From: DAOTTX01 sp034437515
GTDB lineage: Bacteria > Chloroflexota > Anaerolineae > Aggregatilineales > Phototrophicaceae
NCBI GenBank assembly: GCA_034437515.1
Contig: DAOTTX010000152.1
Span: forward strand, 1-14,952
Length of the DNA: 14,952 bases
Reading direction: 5' to 3'
Part shown: one piece after another, positions 7,185 to 14,008 of the stretch
Layout: every line of letters starts with the position of its first letter
How positions within the stretch are numbered: position 1 is the first letter of the stretch
The notes under the pieces: generated by a model
What the model saw: only the letters and a program-made list of their open reading frames with translations
The model's database searches: none
Told to the model about the DNA's origin: nothing
Made by a program: the position numbers and the translations under genes

Positions 7185-8111
7185 TTATAGCCAGTCCATC
7201 CACTCCTCCGCGCCAGCCTCGGTCAAGTCGTCTACTAGAGAAGCCCGTTCTGCCTCCGCGAGAGGCATCAAGGGAGGCCGAGGCTCCCATCCCGCGGCTC
7301 CATATCGTCTGGAAAGGAGATACTTGATTGTCGACGGGAAGGGAGGATAGCTCTCAAGGACAGCGCGCAGAGCGGTCAGTCGCGCCTGGAGACGCTGTGC
7401 CTCCGTCTCTCTCTGGAACTCGAAGGCCTGATAGACAGCTACATTCAGCGGAGCAAGGACGTTGACGGCGGCAGTTATGCAACCGGCGGAACCGAGTTGG
7501 AGTCCCTCAAGAAGCAGCCGATCGTTACCGGCAAAGATCCGTAGGTCTGGAAAACGCTGACAGAGGTCGCGAAGATGATCGGGGTCGCCGCTGCTGTCTT
7601 TCACGCCGACAACGCGATCGGGAAACACATCCAACAGACCCTCTATCAGATCGAAGCTCACCGACACGTGAGCGACCTGCGGAATGTGGTAAAGCATCAG
7701 CTTGCCGTCCTCAGGAACCGCCTCGTCCAACAAGCGCCGATAGTACGTCAGCAACCCCTCGAGAGAGACGTTCTTATAATAGAACGGGGGAACCACGATG
7801 GCCGCATCGGCTCCCGCCTCAAAGGCATAACGTGTGAGCGCGATGCAATCTCTGAGGCTGGCGCAACCGGTGTGAGCCACCACAAGGCCGGCCCCTGCCG
7901 CCTCAACGCAGACGTCAATGATTGTCTTGCGTTCGGCCAGGCCCATCGATGGCCCCTCCCCCGTTGTCCCCATCAGCAACACTCCGTTGCAGCCATCCTG
8001 AATCATCATGCGAATATGGCGCTGCAAGTTGTTCGGCCGGAGGCGTCCATCCGCGGTCAGTGGCGTAACGACGGGTGGAATAACACCCGCTAGATTGAAC
8101 TTGGATGACAT
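7185..8111 (-). CDS. DapA/N-acetylneuraminate lyase family aldolase
   Basis: A class I (Schiff-base) aldolase or hydratase of 308 aa in the DHDPS/NAL TIM-barrel family, predicted to be cytosolic. Seen: the pyruvate-binding loop GTTGEG (48-53), the YYK segment after PPF at 108-113, catalytic Tyr141 in YHIP, and Schiff-base Lys171 in GVKDSSGD. In genuine dihydrodipicolinate synthase an arginine five residues after that Tyr (YNVPxR) binds the aldehyde's carboxylate; here it is Val146. A lysine-biosynthetic role is therefore unlikely, and a catabolic aldolase or dehydratase releasing pyruvate or another 2-oxoacid is more likely. AAGGAG lies shortly before the ATG. It is the last gene of the minus-strand run, behind a 225-bp gap filled with complementary segments that may control it. 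Confidence 0.9.
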   Translation of the reverse strand: MSSKFNLAGVIPPVVTPLTADGRLRPNNLQRHIRMMIQDGCNGVLLMGTTGEGPSMGLAERKTIIDVCVEAAGAGLVVAHTGCASLRDCIALTRYAFEAGADAAIVVPPFYYKNVSLEGLLTYYRRLLDEAVPEDGKLMLYHIPQVAHVSVSFDLIEGLLDVFPDRVVGVKDSSGDPDHLRDLCQRFPDLRIFAGNDRLLLEGLQLGSAGCITAAVNVLAPLNVAVYQAFEFQRETEAQRLQARLTALRAVLESYPPFPSTIKYLLSRRYGAAGWEPRPPLMPLAEAERASLVDDLTEAGAEEWMDWL

Positions 8112-8138
8112 TGAGTCTCCTTCTTTGTGATTAGCACG

Positions 8139-8332
8139 CCACCGTCCGCCATCCTCAAGATAGCAGACGGTGGGACCTTCCCTGCGTCTTCGCTGTCAAG
8201 GCTAAACAAGAGTAACTCTTCAGGGTCAGAACGCTTCAGGCAGATCAGCCCTTGCTACGCAGCGAAGACTGAGAGAAGAGCTGGTTTGAAGCATGGATCC
8301 GGTCTTCTATCTCATCAAGGCATGAAGCGTTC
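8139..8332 (-). promoter_or_regulatory. Structured leader of the aldolase gene, possible switch or attenuator
   Basis: Three perfect complementary pairs lie in the 225 bp between the corrinoid-protein stop and the aldolase start. Pair B is 8323-8332 with 8229-8238 (TGAAGCGTTC/GAACGCTTCA). Pair A is 8260-8269 with 8186-8195 (CAGCGAAGAC/GTCTTCGCTG). Pair C is 8139-8146 with 8166-8173 (CCACCGTC/GACGGTGG). A and B interleave, so they form a pseudoknot or exclude each other. CCTTG at 8250-8254 can extend A (with CAAGG 8197-8201) or B (with CAAGG 8316-8320), but not both. Pair C sits about 20 bp before the ribosome site. I recognise no known riboswitch class, and the ligand, if any, is unknown. Confidence 0.45.
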
Positions 8333-8336
8333 CCAG

Positions 8337-8978
8337 TCACGTCCTGTCAATCAGCGCCCTGGCAACAGCTACAGCTCGGCTCGCGTCCGCTGCAAAGGCA
8401 TCCGCGCCAATCTTCTCCGCAAACGCCTCCGTCAACGGAGCACCACCGATCATGATTCCCACGCTCTGCCGAATACCCATCTCCTCCAACACCTCAATGG
8501 TCAGCTTCATATTCTCCATCGTGGTTGTCAACAAAGCCGACATGCCAACGATCTGGGCCTCGTGTTCCTGTACGGCCTCGGCGAACGCCTCTGGACTGAC
8601 ATCCGTCCCGAGATCAAAGACCTCGAATCCCGCACCCTCCAGCATAATGGCCACCAAGTTCTTGCCGATATCGTGCAAGTCACCCTCGACCGTTCCGATG
8701 ACGACCTTTCCCGAGGCCTCCACGTCCGCATCGGCCAGCAAGGGCCTGAGCTTTGCGAGGCCGGCCTTCATCGCTCGAGCGGCGACCAACATCTCAGGAA
8801 CAAATATCTCTCCATTCTCAAAACGAGACCCGATCTCCTCCATAGGGGCAATCAGTCCCTCGTTGAGGACAGTCTCCGGAGAGATGTCTTGATCGAGGGC
8901 GTGCTGGACATTCGCCTCGACCTCGTCTCTATTCGCAGTAATCACTGATTTATAGATGGTTTGCAGTATGTCGCTCAC
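8337..8978 (-). CDS. Corrinoid (B12-binding) protein of a methyltransferase system, MtgC/MttC-like
   Basis: This small cytosolic protein carries the cobalamin that accepts a methyl group from the MttB-type partner and passes it to a second methyltransferase. At 213 aa it has the two domains of the MtaC/MtbC/MttC family: an N-terminal helical cap domain (about 1-85) and a C-terminal B12-binding Rossmann domain (about 90-213). The cobalt-ligand motif DLHDIG is at 100-105, with His102 as lower ligand, followed by SALL at 147-150 and GG at 178-179. I chose the GTG at 8976-8978, which has GGAGG five bases upstream and gives the usual family length. A GTG at 9035 would add 19 unconserved residues and lacks a good ribosome site. 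It is 131 bp behind the aminotransferase gene and near its mttB-type partner, which supports a working pair. Confidence 0.92.
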   Translation of the reverse strand: MSDILQTIYKSVITANRDEVEANVQHALDQDISPETVLNEGLIAPMEEIGSRFENGEIFVPEMLVAARAMKAGLAKLRPLLADADVEASGKVVIGTVEGDLHDIGKNLVAIMLEGAGFEVFDLGTDVSPEAFAEAVQEHEAQIVGMSALLTTTMENMKLTIEVLEEMGIRQSVGIMIGGAPLTEAFAEKIGADAFAADASRAVAVARALIDRT

Positions 8979-9109
8979 AGCGTCCTCCAAGCAGTCGTTA
9001 TCGTGTAACCTTGAGTCTTCCCTGTCGGTCTCCACACGGAAATCCTATATCGGGTCCGCATCCACAGGCTCTGTCCTTTAGTGGTGGGGCCAATTATGCA
9101 CAGGCCCAT

Positions 9110-10222
9110 CTAGCTCGCCATGGCAAGCTTTAGAGCCGCGAGCAGAGTCAACACATTCTCTGGCTTGGATGAATATCCCATCAGCCCGATGCGCCAGACC
9201 TGGCCCTTCAACTCACCAAGGCCCGCAGCGATCTCTATGTTGAATCTATCGAGCAATCTCCTGCGCACTTGGGCTTCATCCACCTTGTCAGGGACAACTA
9301 CGGTCGTGAGAGTGGGCAGGCGTACCTCCTCGTCGACGTGTAGTTCCAGCCCCAGCGCCCGCAGCCCCTCCCACAGGAACTTGGCGTTGGCCCGATGTCG
9401 GGCGAAGCGGGCTTTCAGCCCTTCCTCCAACACCAAGCGTAGCGCCTCTCGCAGAGCATAGTTCATAGAGATCGGGGCTGTGTGGTGGTAGGTTCGTTCT
9501 TCGCCCCAGTAGTGCTCGAGCATGCTCATGTCCAGGTACCAGTTGGAGACAGCGGTCTCACGACTGCGGATCACATCAACGGCTCGCTCGCCAAAAGTAA
9601 GTGGGGCAAGCCCAGGAGGACAGGAAAGCGCTTTCTGAGTGCCGCTAAACGCAGCATCGACGTCCCACTCGTCGATCTTGACCGGGACGCCACCAAGTGA
9701 CGTCACGCAATCGACCAAGAGCAGCGCGTTGTGACGATGCACCACGTCGGATATCGACTCGAGAGGTTGCATAGCTCCGGTGGACGTCTCGGCGTGGACA
9801 ACGGCGACCACCTTCGCCGGTCGCTGATTCAGTGCTTGATCAACCTCCTCCTGCGTGAACACCTCACCCCAAGGGCGGGCAATGATCTCCACGTCAGCCC
9901 CATAGCGCCCTGCCATGTCGGCGATACGGTTACCGAAGTAGCCATTGATGCAGACCAGGACCGATTCACCTGGCTCGATTAGGTTGCACACGGCAGCTTC
10001 CATACCGGCGCTGCCGGTGCCAGAGACCGGTACCGTGAGCTGATTCTCGGTCTGAAAGACCCGACGCAGCATCTCTTGAATCTCGTTCATCAACTCAATG
10101 AACTCGGGATCCAAGTGCCCCACAAGCGGATGAGCCATAGCACGCAGGACGCGAGGATTTACGTTGCTTGGGCCTGGGCCGAGAAGTATGCGTTTTGAGG
10201 TATTCAAGTCTTGGTAATTCAT
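9110..10222 (-). CDS. Class V PLP aminotransferase (AGXT/serine-pyruvate/PucG-like)
   Basis: A cytosolic fold-type I, class V aminotransferase of 370 aa, related to alanine/serine-glyoxylate aminotransferase and (S)-ureidoglycine-glyoxylate aminotransferase. Seen: GPGPSNVNPRVL near 15-26, VSGTGSAGMEAA for phosphate binding (66-77), Asp171 in LLVDCVTSLGG (pyridine nitrogen), the PLP lysine Lys197 in SGTQKALSCPPGLA, and a C-terminal Arg in WRIGLMGYSS that should hold the substrate carboxylate. The ATG has a GGAG site about nine bases upstream. It lies between the mttB-type and corrinoid-protein genes, an unusual place for an aminotransferase, so its substrate may be a product of demethylation; glyoxylate is the family's usual amino acceptor. 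Two near-palindromic GGAYGTCC sites lie just upstream. Confidence 0.92.
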   Translation of the reverse strand: MNYQDLNTSKRILLGPGPSNVNPRVLRAMAHPLVGHLDPEFIELMNEIQEMLRRVFQTENQLTVPVSGTGSAGMEAAVCNLIEPGESVLVCINGYFGNRIADMAGRYGADVEIIARPWGEVFTQEEVDQALNQRPAKVVAVVHAETSTGAMQPLESISDVVHRHNALLLVDCVTSLGGVPVKIDEWDVDAAFSGTQKALSCPPGLAPLTFGERAVDVIRSRETAVSNWYLDMSMLEHYWGEERTYHHTAPISMNYALREALRLVLEEGLKARFARHRANAKFLWEGLRALGLELHVDEEVRLPTLTTVVVPDKVDEAQVRRRLLDRFNIEIAAGLGELKGQVWRIGLMGYSSKPENVLTLLAALKLAMAS

Positions 10223-10248
10223 TCAGTTTGTCTCCTTACTCACTTCAA

Positions 10249-10286
10249 GGACGTCCCCAACTTTGACTATCAGATCGGGATGTCCC
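10249..10286 (-). promoter_or_regulatory. Pair of GGAYGTCC near-palindromes upstream of the aminotransferase
   Basis: GGACGTCC (10249-10256, perfect palindrome) and GGGATGTCCC (10277-10286, one mismatch) lie 29 bp apart, centre to centre, in the 120-bp gap before the aminotransferase start. They could be operator half-sites or chance palindromes. No matching promoter boxes were recognised beside them. Confidence 0.25.
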
Positions 10287-10342
10287 TAATCTCTTCGCCA
10301 TTGGAACTCGCCATGCAGGAGAGATGTCAATACCATCTGGGA

Positions 10343-11773
10343 CTACTGCTCGACGATCGCCCTGATTGCCGCGTTTTGTTCTTCGTTGAGCAAGTTCTCT
10401 GCCGGCTCGGAGAGCACTTCTTCAACGTATGACTTGGCTCGATCGCGCAAGAGCGTTGCCCCGTTCTGCTCCCAGCCATCGTAGTTCTGTCGGTCAAGCA
10501 GACGGGGATAGAAATCCTCTTTGTAGTGTTCGGCCGTGTTCTTTGTCCCCAAGAAGTCGCCGTCTGCATCCATGACCTCTCGGATGGTATCCATAGCAAT
10601 GGTGTGTTCGTCGATAGCAAGAGGTTTCATATACGCCTTGAGCCAGCCGATGATCTCGTCGCAGATTGCGAGTTGCACCAACGAGCCGGTAACGCCATTG
10701 TCCATGTAGCCGACGTCATGCACTAGAGAAGCACCAGCGTGAGCAGAGGCCATCAGCGTTAGAGCTGCTTCGAGAGCAGCCTGGGAGTCGACAGTCTTGG
10801 AACCGGTGACTCCGCCGATGCCGAAGCCCGGTAAACCATAGTAGTGTAGGAGATCTTCATTGAAGCCTCTGATCTCGGGAGCCGCGTGTTGGCCAACCAT
10901 GTACTGCATATCGAAGGTACCTCCGGCGCATGCGTCCCGAATGAAGGGCGTCCCCTCACGGATGAGCTGGCTTAACACGAGTCCTGCAAGCGTTGCGGCG
11001 TTCTGGACGACGAGGAATCCCGCGCCAGTTTGAGGTGTGCTGACCCCCCGGGTGACCAAGGCTGCCCGATAGGTGAAGGGTAGGCCCTTCCGTGAGAGCC
11101 AAATGAGCTTCTTGATGCTCTCCGGATTGTGGTGCAGAGGATTCGCTATGTTGATGTAGCAAGCAGCGAAAGGACGTCGACGCAATTCTTCCGGACCACC
11201 GGCCACAGCTTCGGCCATAGCCACTTCCTTCTGAGCGAGGCTTAGATCGGTTGTGACGAACACAATAGGCTTATCAGTATACTGCAACATCGTCTCCATC
11301 TGCAAGAGCTCAGCCTTCTCCACCGGGACATCCTTGGGCAAAAAGCCACTCATAATGAAGTCCAGATTATCAAGCTTGTCGATTAGACGGGTGATGTCAA
11401 CGACATCCTGGAGTCGTGGGGCGCGTCTCTCGTTGCTACGATGATCGATGATGTAGAGTAAATCGGATCCATTCCCGAAATAGGAGCAACGGCCCTCAAG
11501 ACGAATAGCTGATCTTCCAGTCTGATCGAAGAGCGTTAGACGTTTGGGAGCTCGCTGCAGCGCCCATTCTACCCGCCAACTCGGAATGCAGACACGGTCG
11601 GCGGCGACCGTTGCGCCGCCTTTCTCGAAGATCTCGAGCGCTTCAGCACTCCTGAAGCGAATGCCGATCTCCTCCAAGAGCTGCAATGTCGCGTGGTGCA
11701 GAGTATCCAACTGTGAATCTGTAAGTCTTCTATAGAATAGGGTCTCCAGCGATAAGTCATTTACTTTGTTCAT
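10343..11773 (-). CDS. MttB-family methylamine/betaine:corrinoid methyltransferase, non-pyrrolysine
   Basis: This enzyme should transfer a methyl group from an N-methylated (quaternary or tertiary amine) substrate to the corrinoid protein encoded two genes downstream. It is 476 aa, a normal MttB-superfamily length, with conserved stretches such as LLEEIGIRF (32-40), GIGGVTGSKTVDSQAALEA (318-336), and a core near AHAGASLVHDVGYMDNG. No in-frame UAG interrupts it, so it belongs to the group that lacks pyrrolysine, with known members acting on glycine betaine (MtgB), proline betaine (MtpB) and carnitine (MtcB). Its only TAG is the terminal stop. AGGAG lies nine bases before the ATG. The nearby amidohydrolases suggest an unusual substrate such as an N-methylated cyclic amide product; which compound cannot be read from the sequence. 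Confidence 0.93.
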   Translation of the reverse strand: MNKVNDLSLETLFYRRLTDSQLDTLHHATLQLLEEIGIRFRSAEALEIFEKGGATVAADRVCIPSWRVEWALQRAPKRLTLFDQTGRSAIRLEGRCSYFGNGSDLLYIIDHRSNERRAPRLQDVVDITRLIDKLDNLDFIMSGFLPKDVPVEKAELLQMETMLQYTDKPIVFVTTDLSLAQKEVAMAEAVAGGPEELRRRPFAACYINIANPLHHNPESIKKLIWLSRKGLPFTYRAALVTRGVSTPQTGAGFLVVQNAATLAGLVLSQLIREGTPFIRDACAGGTFDMQYMVGQHAAPEIRGFNEDLLHYYGLPGFGIGGVTGSKTVDSQAALEAALTLMASAHAGASLVHDVGYMDNGVTGSLVQLAICDEIIGWLKAYMKPLAIDEHTIAMDTIREVMDADGDFLGTKNTAEHYKEDFYPRLLDRQNYDGWEQNGATLLRDRAKSYVEEVLSEPAENLLNEEQNAAIRAIVEQ

Positions 11774-11832
11774 CTGCTCTAACTCCTATGTATGGTCACT
11801 TAACCTGACAGATTGTTGGGCGGCTGAGCCCA

Positions 11833-11857
11833 GCCAGTCATTCTCGGGGTGACTGGC
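11833..11857 (-). other. Hairpin between creatininase-family and mttB-type genes
   Basis: GCCAGTCA (11833-11840) and TGACTGGC (11850-11857) form a perfect 8-bp stem with a 9-nt loop, 25 nt after the stop of the creatininase-family gene in the direction of transcription. No T-run follows. It may be a processing or attenuation element that sets unequal expression of the two genes. Confidence 0.45.
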
Positions 11858-11882
11858 AACCCCTGCGGACCCTCATTGATTA

Positions 11883-12746
11883 TTAACTCGCCCAGTTCAC
11901 TGCGATTACATCCGCCAGCCAGTCCGTGATGATCTCAATACAGACTTCTCCTTTTTGTGGCGTCGCCAGGGAGGGATCTCCAACAATGGGCGACCCCCCA
12001 GCTTCATTCCAGTAGTCCTTTATGGGTATGAAAACTCCACCTCCAATGAGAGGAGAGTAGGCGAAGGGAGGAAGAGCTTCTTCATCAATGCGCCCCTCTC
12101 CAATGACTTGTGACGATGGAGCCATATCGGCCGTCACCATGGGGAAGTGGGCTTCTGGCACACGGTCCATCTGGACTAGCTCGGGAATGACGGCCATCAT
12201 GTTCGACGTGTTGATCTCCCCACCGTGTCCATCCGGCCCCTTCGACTCTGAGAACTCGGCAACCCTGGCCTGCATCGCCAACACCCAGTTCAATGCCATC
12301 ACTTGAGCCTTGGTCTCATCTACGATCTCCTGTGCGGCTTCCATCATAGGGAAGTAGTCTCCCCCGTGACCAAGAATCAGGGCGATCTTCTGGAACCCCT
12401 GATGATGAAGCCCCAGACAGATTTCCTTTATTACTGCCTTGAGCGTGGGCCCCGAAAGGCTGCATGTTCCAGGGACATCCCGGTAATACGAAGACATGCC
12501 GAATGGAACGATAGGCCCTGCTACTGCACGAAAGCCGCGGTCGGTGAGTTTGGCCACCGTTCTCCTGGTGAACTCCGTGACTTGGAACGTGTCACATCCC
12601 AGAGGGATGTGACCACCGTGGGACTCAACAGAGCCCACCCCTACGACTACGGTGTCGGCTCCGGCGTCTAAGGCGTCTCTTACTTCTGCGTCGGTCATCT
12701 CGGGCATCGTCTTCGGCCCGCGGACAGTATAAAGCTCTTCTCTCAC
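11883..12746 (-). CDS. Creatininase-family metal-dependent amidohydrolase
   Basis: A predicted cytosolic amidohydrolase with two metals, 287 aa. Seen: VGSVESHGGHIPLGCD with Glu41, His43 and Asp52, His127 in LGHGGD, and Glu177 in DGHGGEINTS, a set of potential metal ligands. True creatininase has NGHYEN, where the Glu two residues after His binds metal; here that position is Gly129 (HGG), as in broader family members such as MftE. Creatinine hydrolysis is therefore not assured, and another amide or peptide-like bond is possible. The start is GTG with AAGGAGG five bases upstream. It is the first gene of the minus-strand run, so its substrate may enter the pathway here. A -35-like TTGACA lies on the minus strand at 12801-12796 without a clear -10 box. 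Confidence 0.87.
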   Translation of the reverse strand: MREELYTVRGPKTMPEMTDAEVRDALDAGADTVVVGVGSVESHGGHIPLGCDTFQVTEFTRRTVAKLTDRGFRAVAGPIVPFGMSSYYRDVPGTCSLSGPTLKAVIKEICLGLHHQGFQKIALILGHGGDYFPMMEAAQEIVDETKAQVMALNWVLAMQARVAEFSESKGPDGHGGEINTSNMMAVIPELVQMDRVPEAHFPMVTADMAPSSQVIGEGRIDEEALPPFAYSPLIGGGVFIPIKDYWNEAGGSPIVGDPSLATPQKGEVCIEIITDWLADVIAVNWAS

Positions 12747-12986
12747 GTTTGCCTCCTTAAGTAGTTGAAAATCCTCGATATCCAGTGCTTTCTTGTGTCA
12801 AGTCTCGTAAAGTCGTGCCGCCCTACTGACGAAACGGCAGCGAATTATCACTTCACATTGCTATTGTGTTGGCGCAGATCACTGATTTGTGCGAAGTGTC
12901 ATAGGATTGGTTAATTTGGGCTGCTGCAAATAGCTATCAATTGGCTTCACTACCCGACATTCGTGGCCAAGAGTCTGATTTTCTAT

Positions 12987-13019
12987 CACGAATCACACGA
13001 ATGGTCGAACTTCACGAAT
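12987..13019. repeat. Cluster of CACGAAT repeats
   Basis: CACGAAT is found at 12987-12993, 12996-13002 and 13013-13019, with a reverse copy ATTCGTG at 12959-12965. Irregular spacing (9 and 17 bp) argues against a CRISPR or iteron array. It looks like a degraded interspersed repeat. Confidence 0.4.
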
Positions 13020-13126
13020 GTTTTTTGAAATTCGAAGCCCAGGAAATCCGACTTGACCCTTCGAGAAATACATATCTTATTTTGCTACCCCCATATCTAG
13101 GCAGTACGGGCGAAATTTGCCTATAT

Positions 13127-13294
13127 AAAGGGGCTCTACACGGATTCGAGGGGTAGAAAGCGAAAAATGTTGGGATCGCTTTAATTACTCCCCGTATCTG
13201 GTTATAGAACATTGATACCCGCTAGATATAGAGGGTGCAGAAGGCTATTCGATTCATAGACTTTTTTACTCCTCGAATCCGCGTAGAGCCCTTT
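13127..13294. repeat. MITE-like element with near-identical terminal inverted repeats
   Basis: A 25-bp left arm (13127-13151) and a 24-bp right arm (13271-13294) are inverted copies differing by one substitution and one extra G; the shared core is GGGCTCTAC then CGGATTCGAGG. They bound 119 bp with no coding capacity that includes a smaller stem AAAGCGA/TCGCTTT (13157-13163 and 13176-13182). I could not identify a clear target-site duplication. It may be a miniature transposon or a structured remnant of a larger element. Confidence 0.5.
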
Positions 13295-13412
13295 TTTCAT
13301 GCCCCTGGCGTCCAACCCACCTGCTACATAATTGCTACAAAACCCTAATGTCACAGATCGTCTTTTGCGCTACAATAGGCCTAAGATTGACACACATTTG
13401 AAGGCACACTAT

Positions 13413-13751
13413 CTAAAGGACTAAGTTATGAAAACCCAATCGGCAAATGATAGGTTCTGCCACTTCTTCCATTGCTCGTTGCAACATATCCTCAAGTACG
13501 AAAGACTGCAGCGATTGATTGATATCTTTCGCTTCCCAAGGACTCACGCGGAAGAAATCGGCCACAGCGCTGGTGTCGGGGGCCTCTACACACTGGCGAT
13601 ACAGATTAGCCAGGGTTTTTCGCCCTTCACAGACAATAATAGCATCTACCACACGGAGCAAGTGCTTGCGCTGAGGTTTGGAAAGGTTCAAATGCAGCAT
13701 CAGGATAAATGTGACAAGAAACGGCGACGAGCCGACTATTTGTTTCAACAT
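13413..13751 (-). pseudogene. Truncated DDE transposase (IS4/IS701-like N-terminal fragment)
   Basis: The start is intact: ATG at 13749-13751 with GGAGG seven bases upstream. Residues about 18-75 resemble the N-terminus of IS4/IS701-type transposases: LHLNLSKPQRKHLLRVVDAI, then CEGRKTLANLYRQ, and ADFFRVSPWEAKDINQ. From about residue 102 (near 13446) the sequence no longer continues the transposase, and a stop follows at 112 aa. All catalytic DDE residues, which lie further on in these proteins, are missing, so the fragment cannot move itself. Family assignment is from pattern memory. Nearby inverted repeats and hairpins add to the picture of decayed mobile DNA at the edge of the catabolic island. 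Confidence 0.65.
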
Positions 13752-13945
13752 AGGGCTACCTCCCAGCTTGGAATAAATCCTGACTTTTCGCCAAGATTAC
13801 CAGAGATAGCCCGTTCTTGCAAGTTGGTCTAAATTTGCCAGAGTCCAGTAAACGAGCATAAAAAGATAAATATCTACTTTATTCTGGAGTTTTCCAGTTG
13901 ATGTTAACTACTGCTGCGGTCATCTTTGAAAACCGTCTTGCAAGC

Positions 13946-14008
13946 TACAAATAGGGGCTATATGACCCACCGTCCTTCGGCCGGTGAGTCATATAGCCCC
14001 TATTTGTA
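13946..14008. other. Long perfect-stem hairpin, 21-bp arms
   Basis: The arms at 13946-13966 and 13988-14008 are perfectly complementary over 21 bp, and CACCG/CGGTG continues the stem inside after one mismatch. The top of the stem may close with TCCTTCGG. It lies between the transposase fragment and the secreted-protein gene. It could be a bidirectional terminator or the end structure of a mobile element. It contains the motif TGACCCA, shared with the next hairpin. Confidence 0.6.

Larger units (their letters stand above)
12747..13412. other. Non-coding, repeat-rich region
   Basis: I see no gene here. The first 100 bp is probably the promoter region of the minus-strand run. Beyond it lie short CACGAAT repeats (12987-13019), a long inverted repeat (13127-13294) and AT-rich DNA up to the truncated transposase. 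The composition is more AT-rich than in the catabolic genes, as expected of mobile-element debris. Confidence 0.6.

Noticed and set aside
7016..7350. Short plus-strand frames near the convergence region
   Set aside because: They lack ribosome sites and known motifs, and run into the antisense of the aldolase gene.
8139..8332. Lysine or cobalamin riboswitch upstream of the DapA-like gene
   Set aside because: I could not recognise the conserved cores of either class in the minus-strand leader; only the unexplained complementary segments are supported.
8127..8948. 273-codon plus-strand frame across the leader and corrinoid-protein gene
   Set aside because: It is antisense to the B12-binding protein with its intact DxHxxG motif, and its His/Arg/Leu-rich sequence has no family features.
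10343..11773. Pyrrolysine-containing MttB, because the gene ends with TAG
   Set aside because: The gene already has the full normal length without any internal UAG. Read-through would add only 18 residues before the next TAG. TAG is also the stop of five other intact genes here, so it is an ordinary stop.
12987..13019. CRISPR array
   Set aside because: Repeats are only 7 bp with irregular 2-10 bp gaps, so there are no spacers.
13428..13832. 134-codon plus-strand frame
   Set aside because: It is opposite the transposase fragment, which shows recognisable transposase motifs and a good ribosome site; the plus frame shows neither family motifs nor a strong ribosome site.
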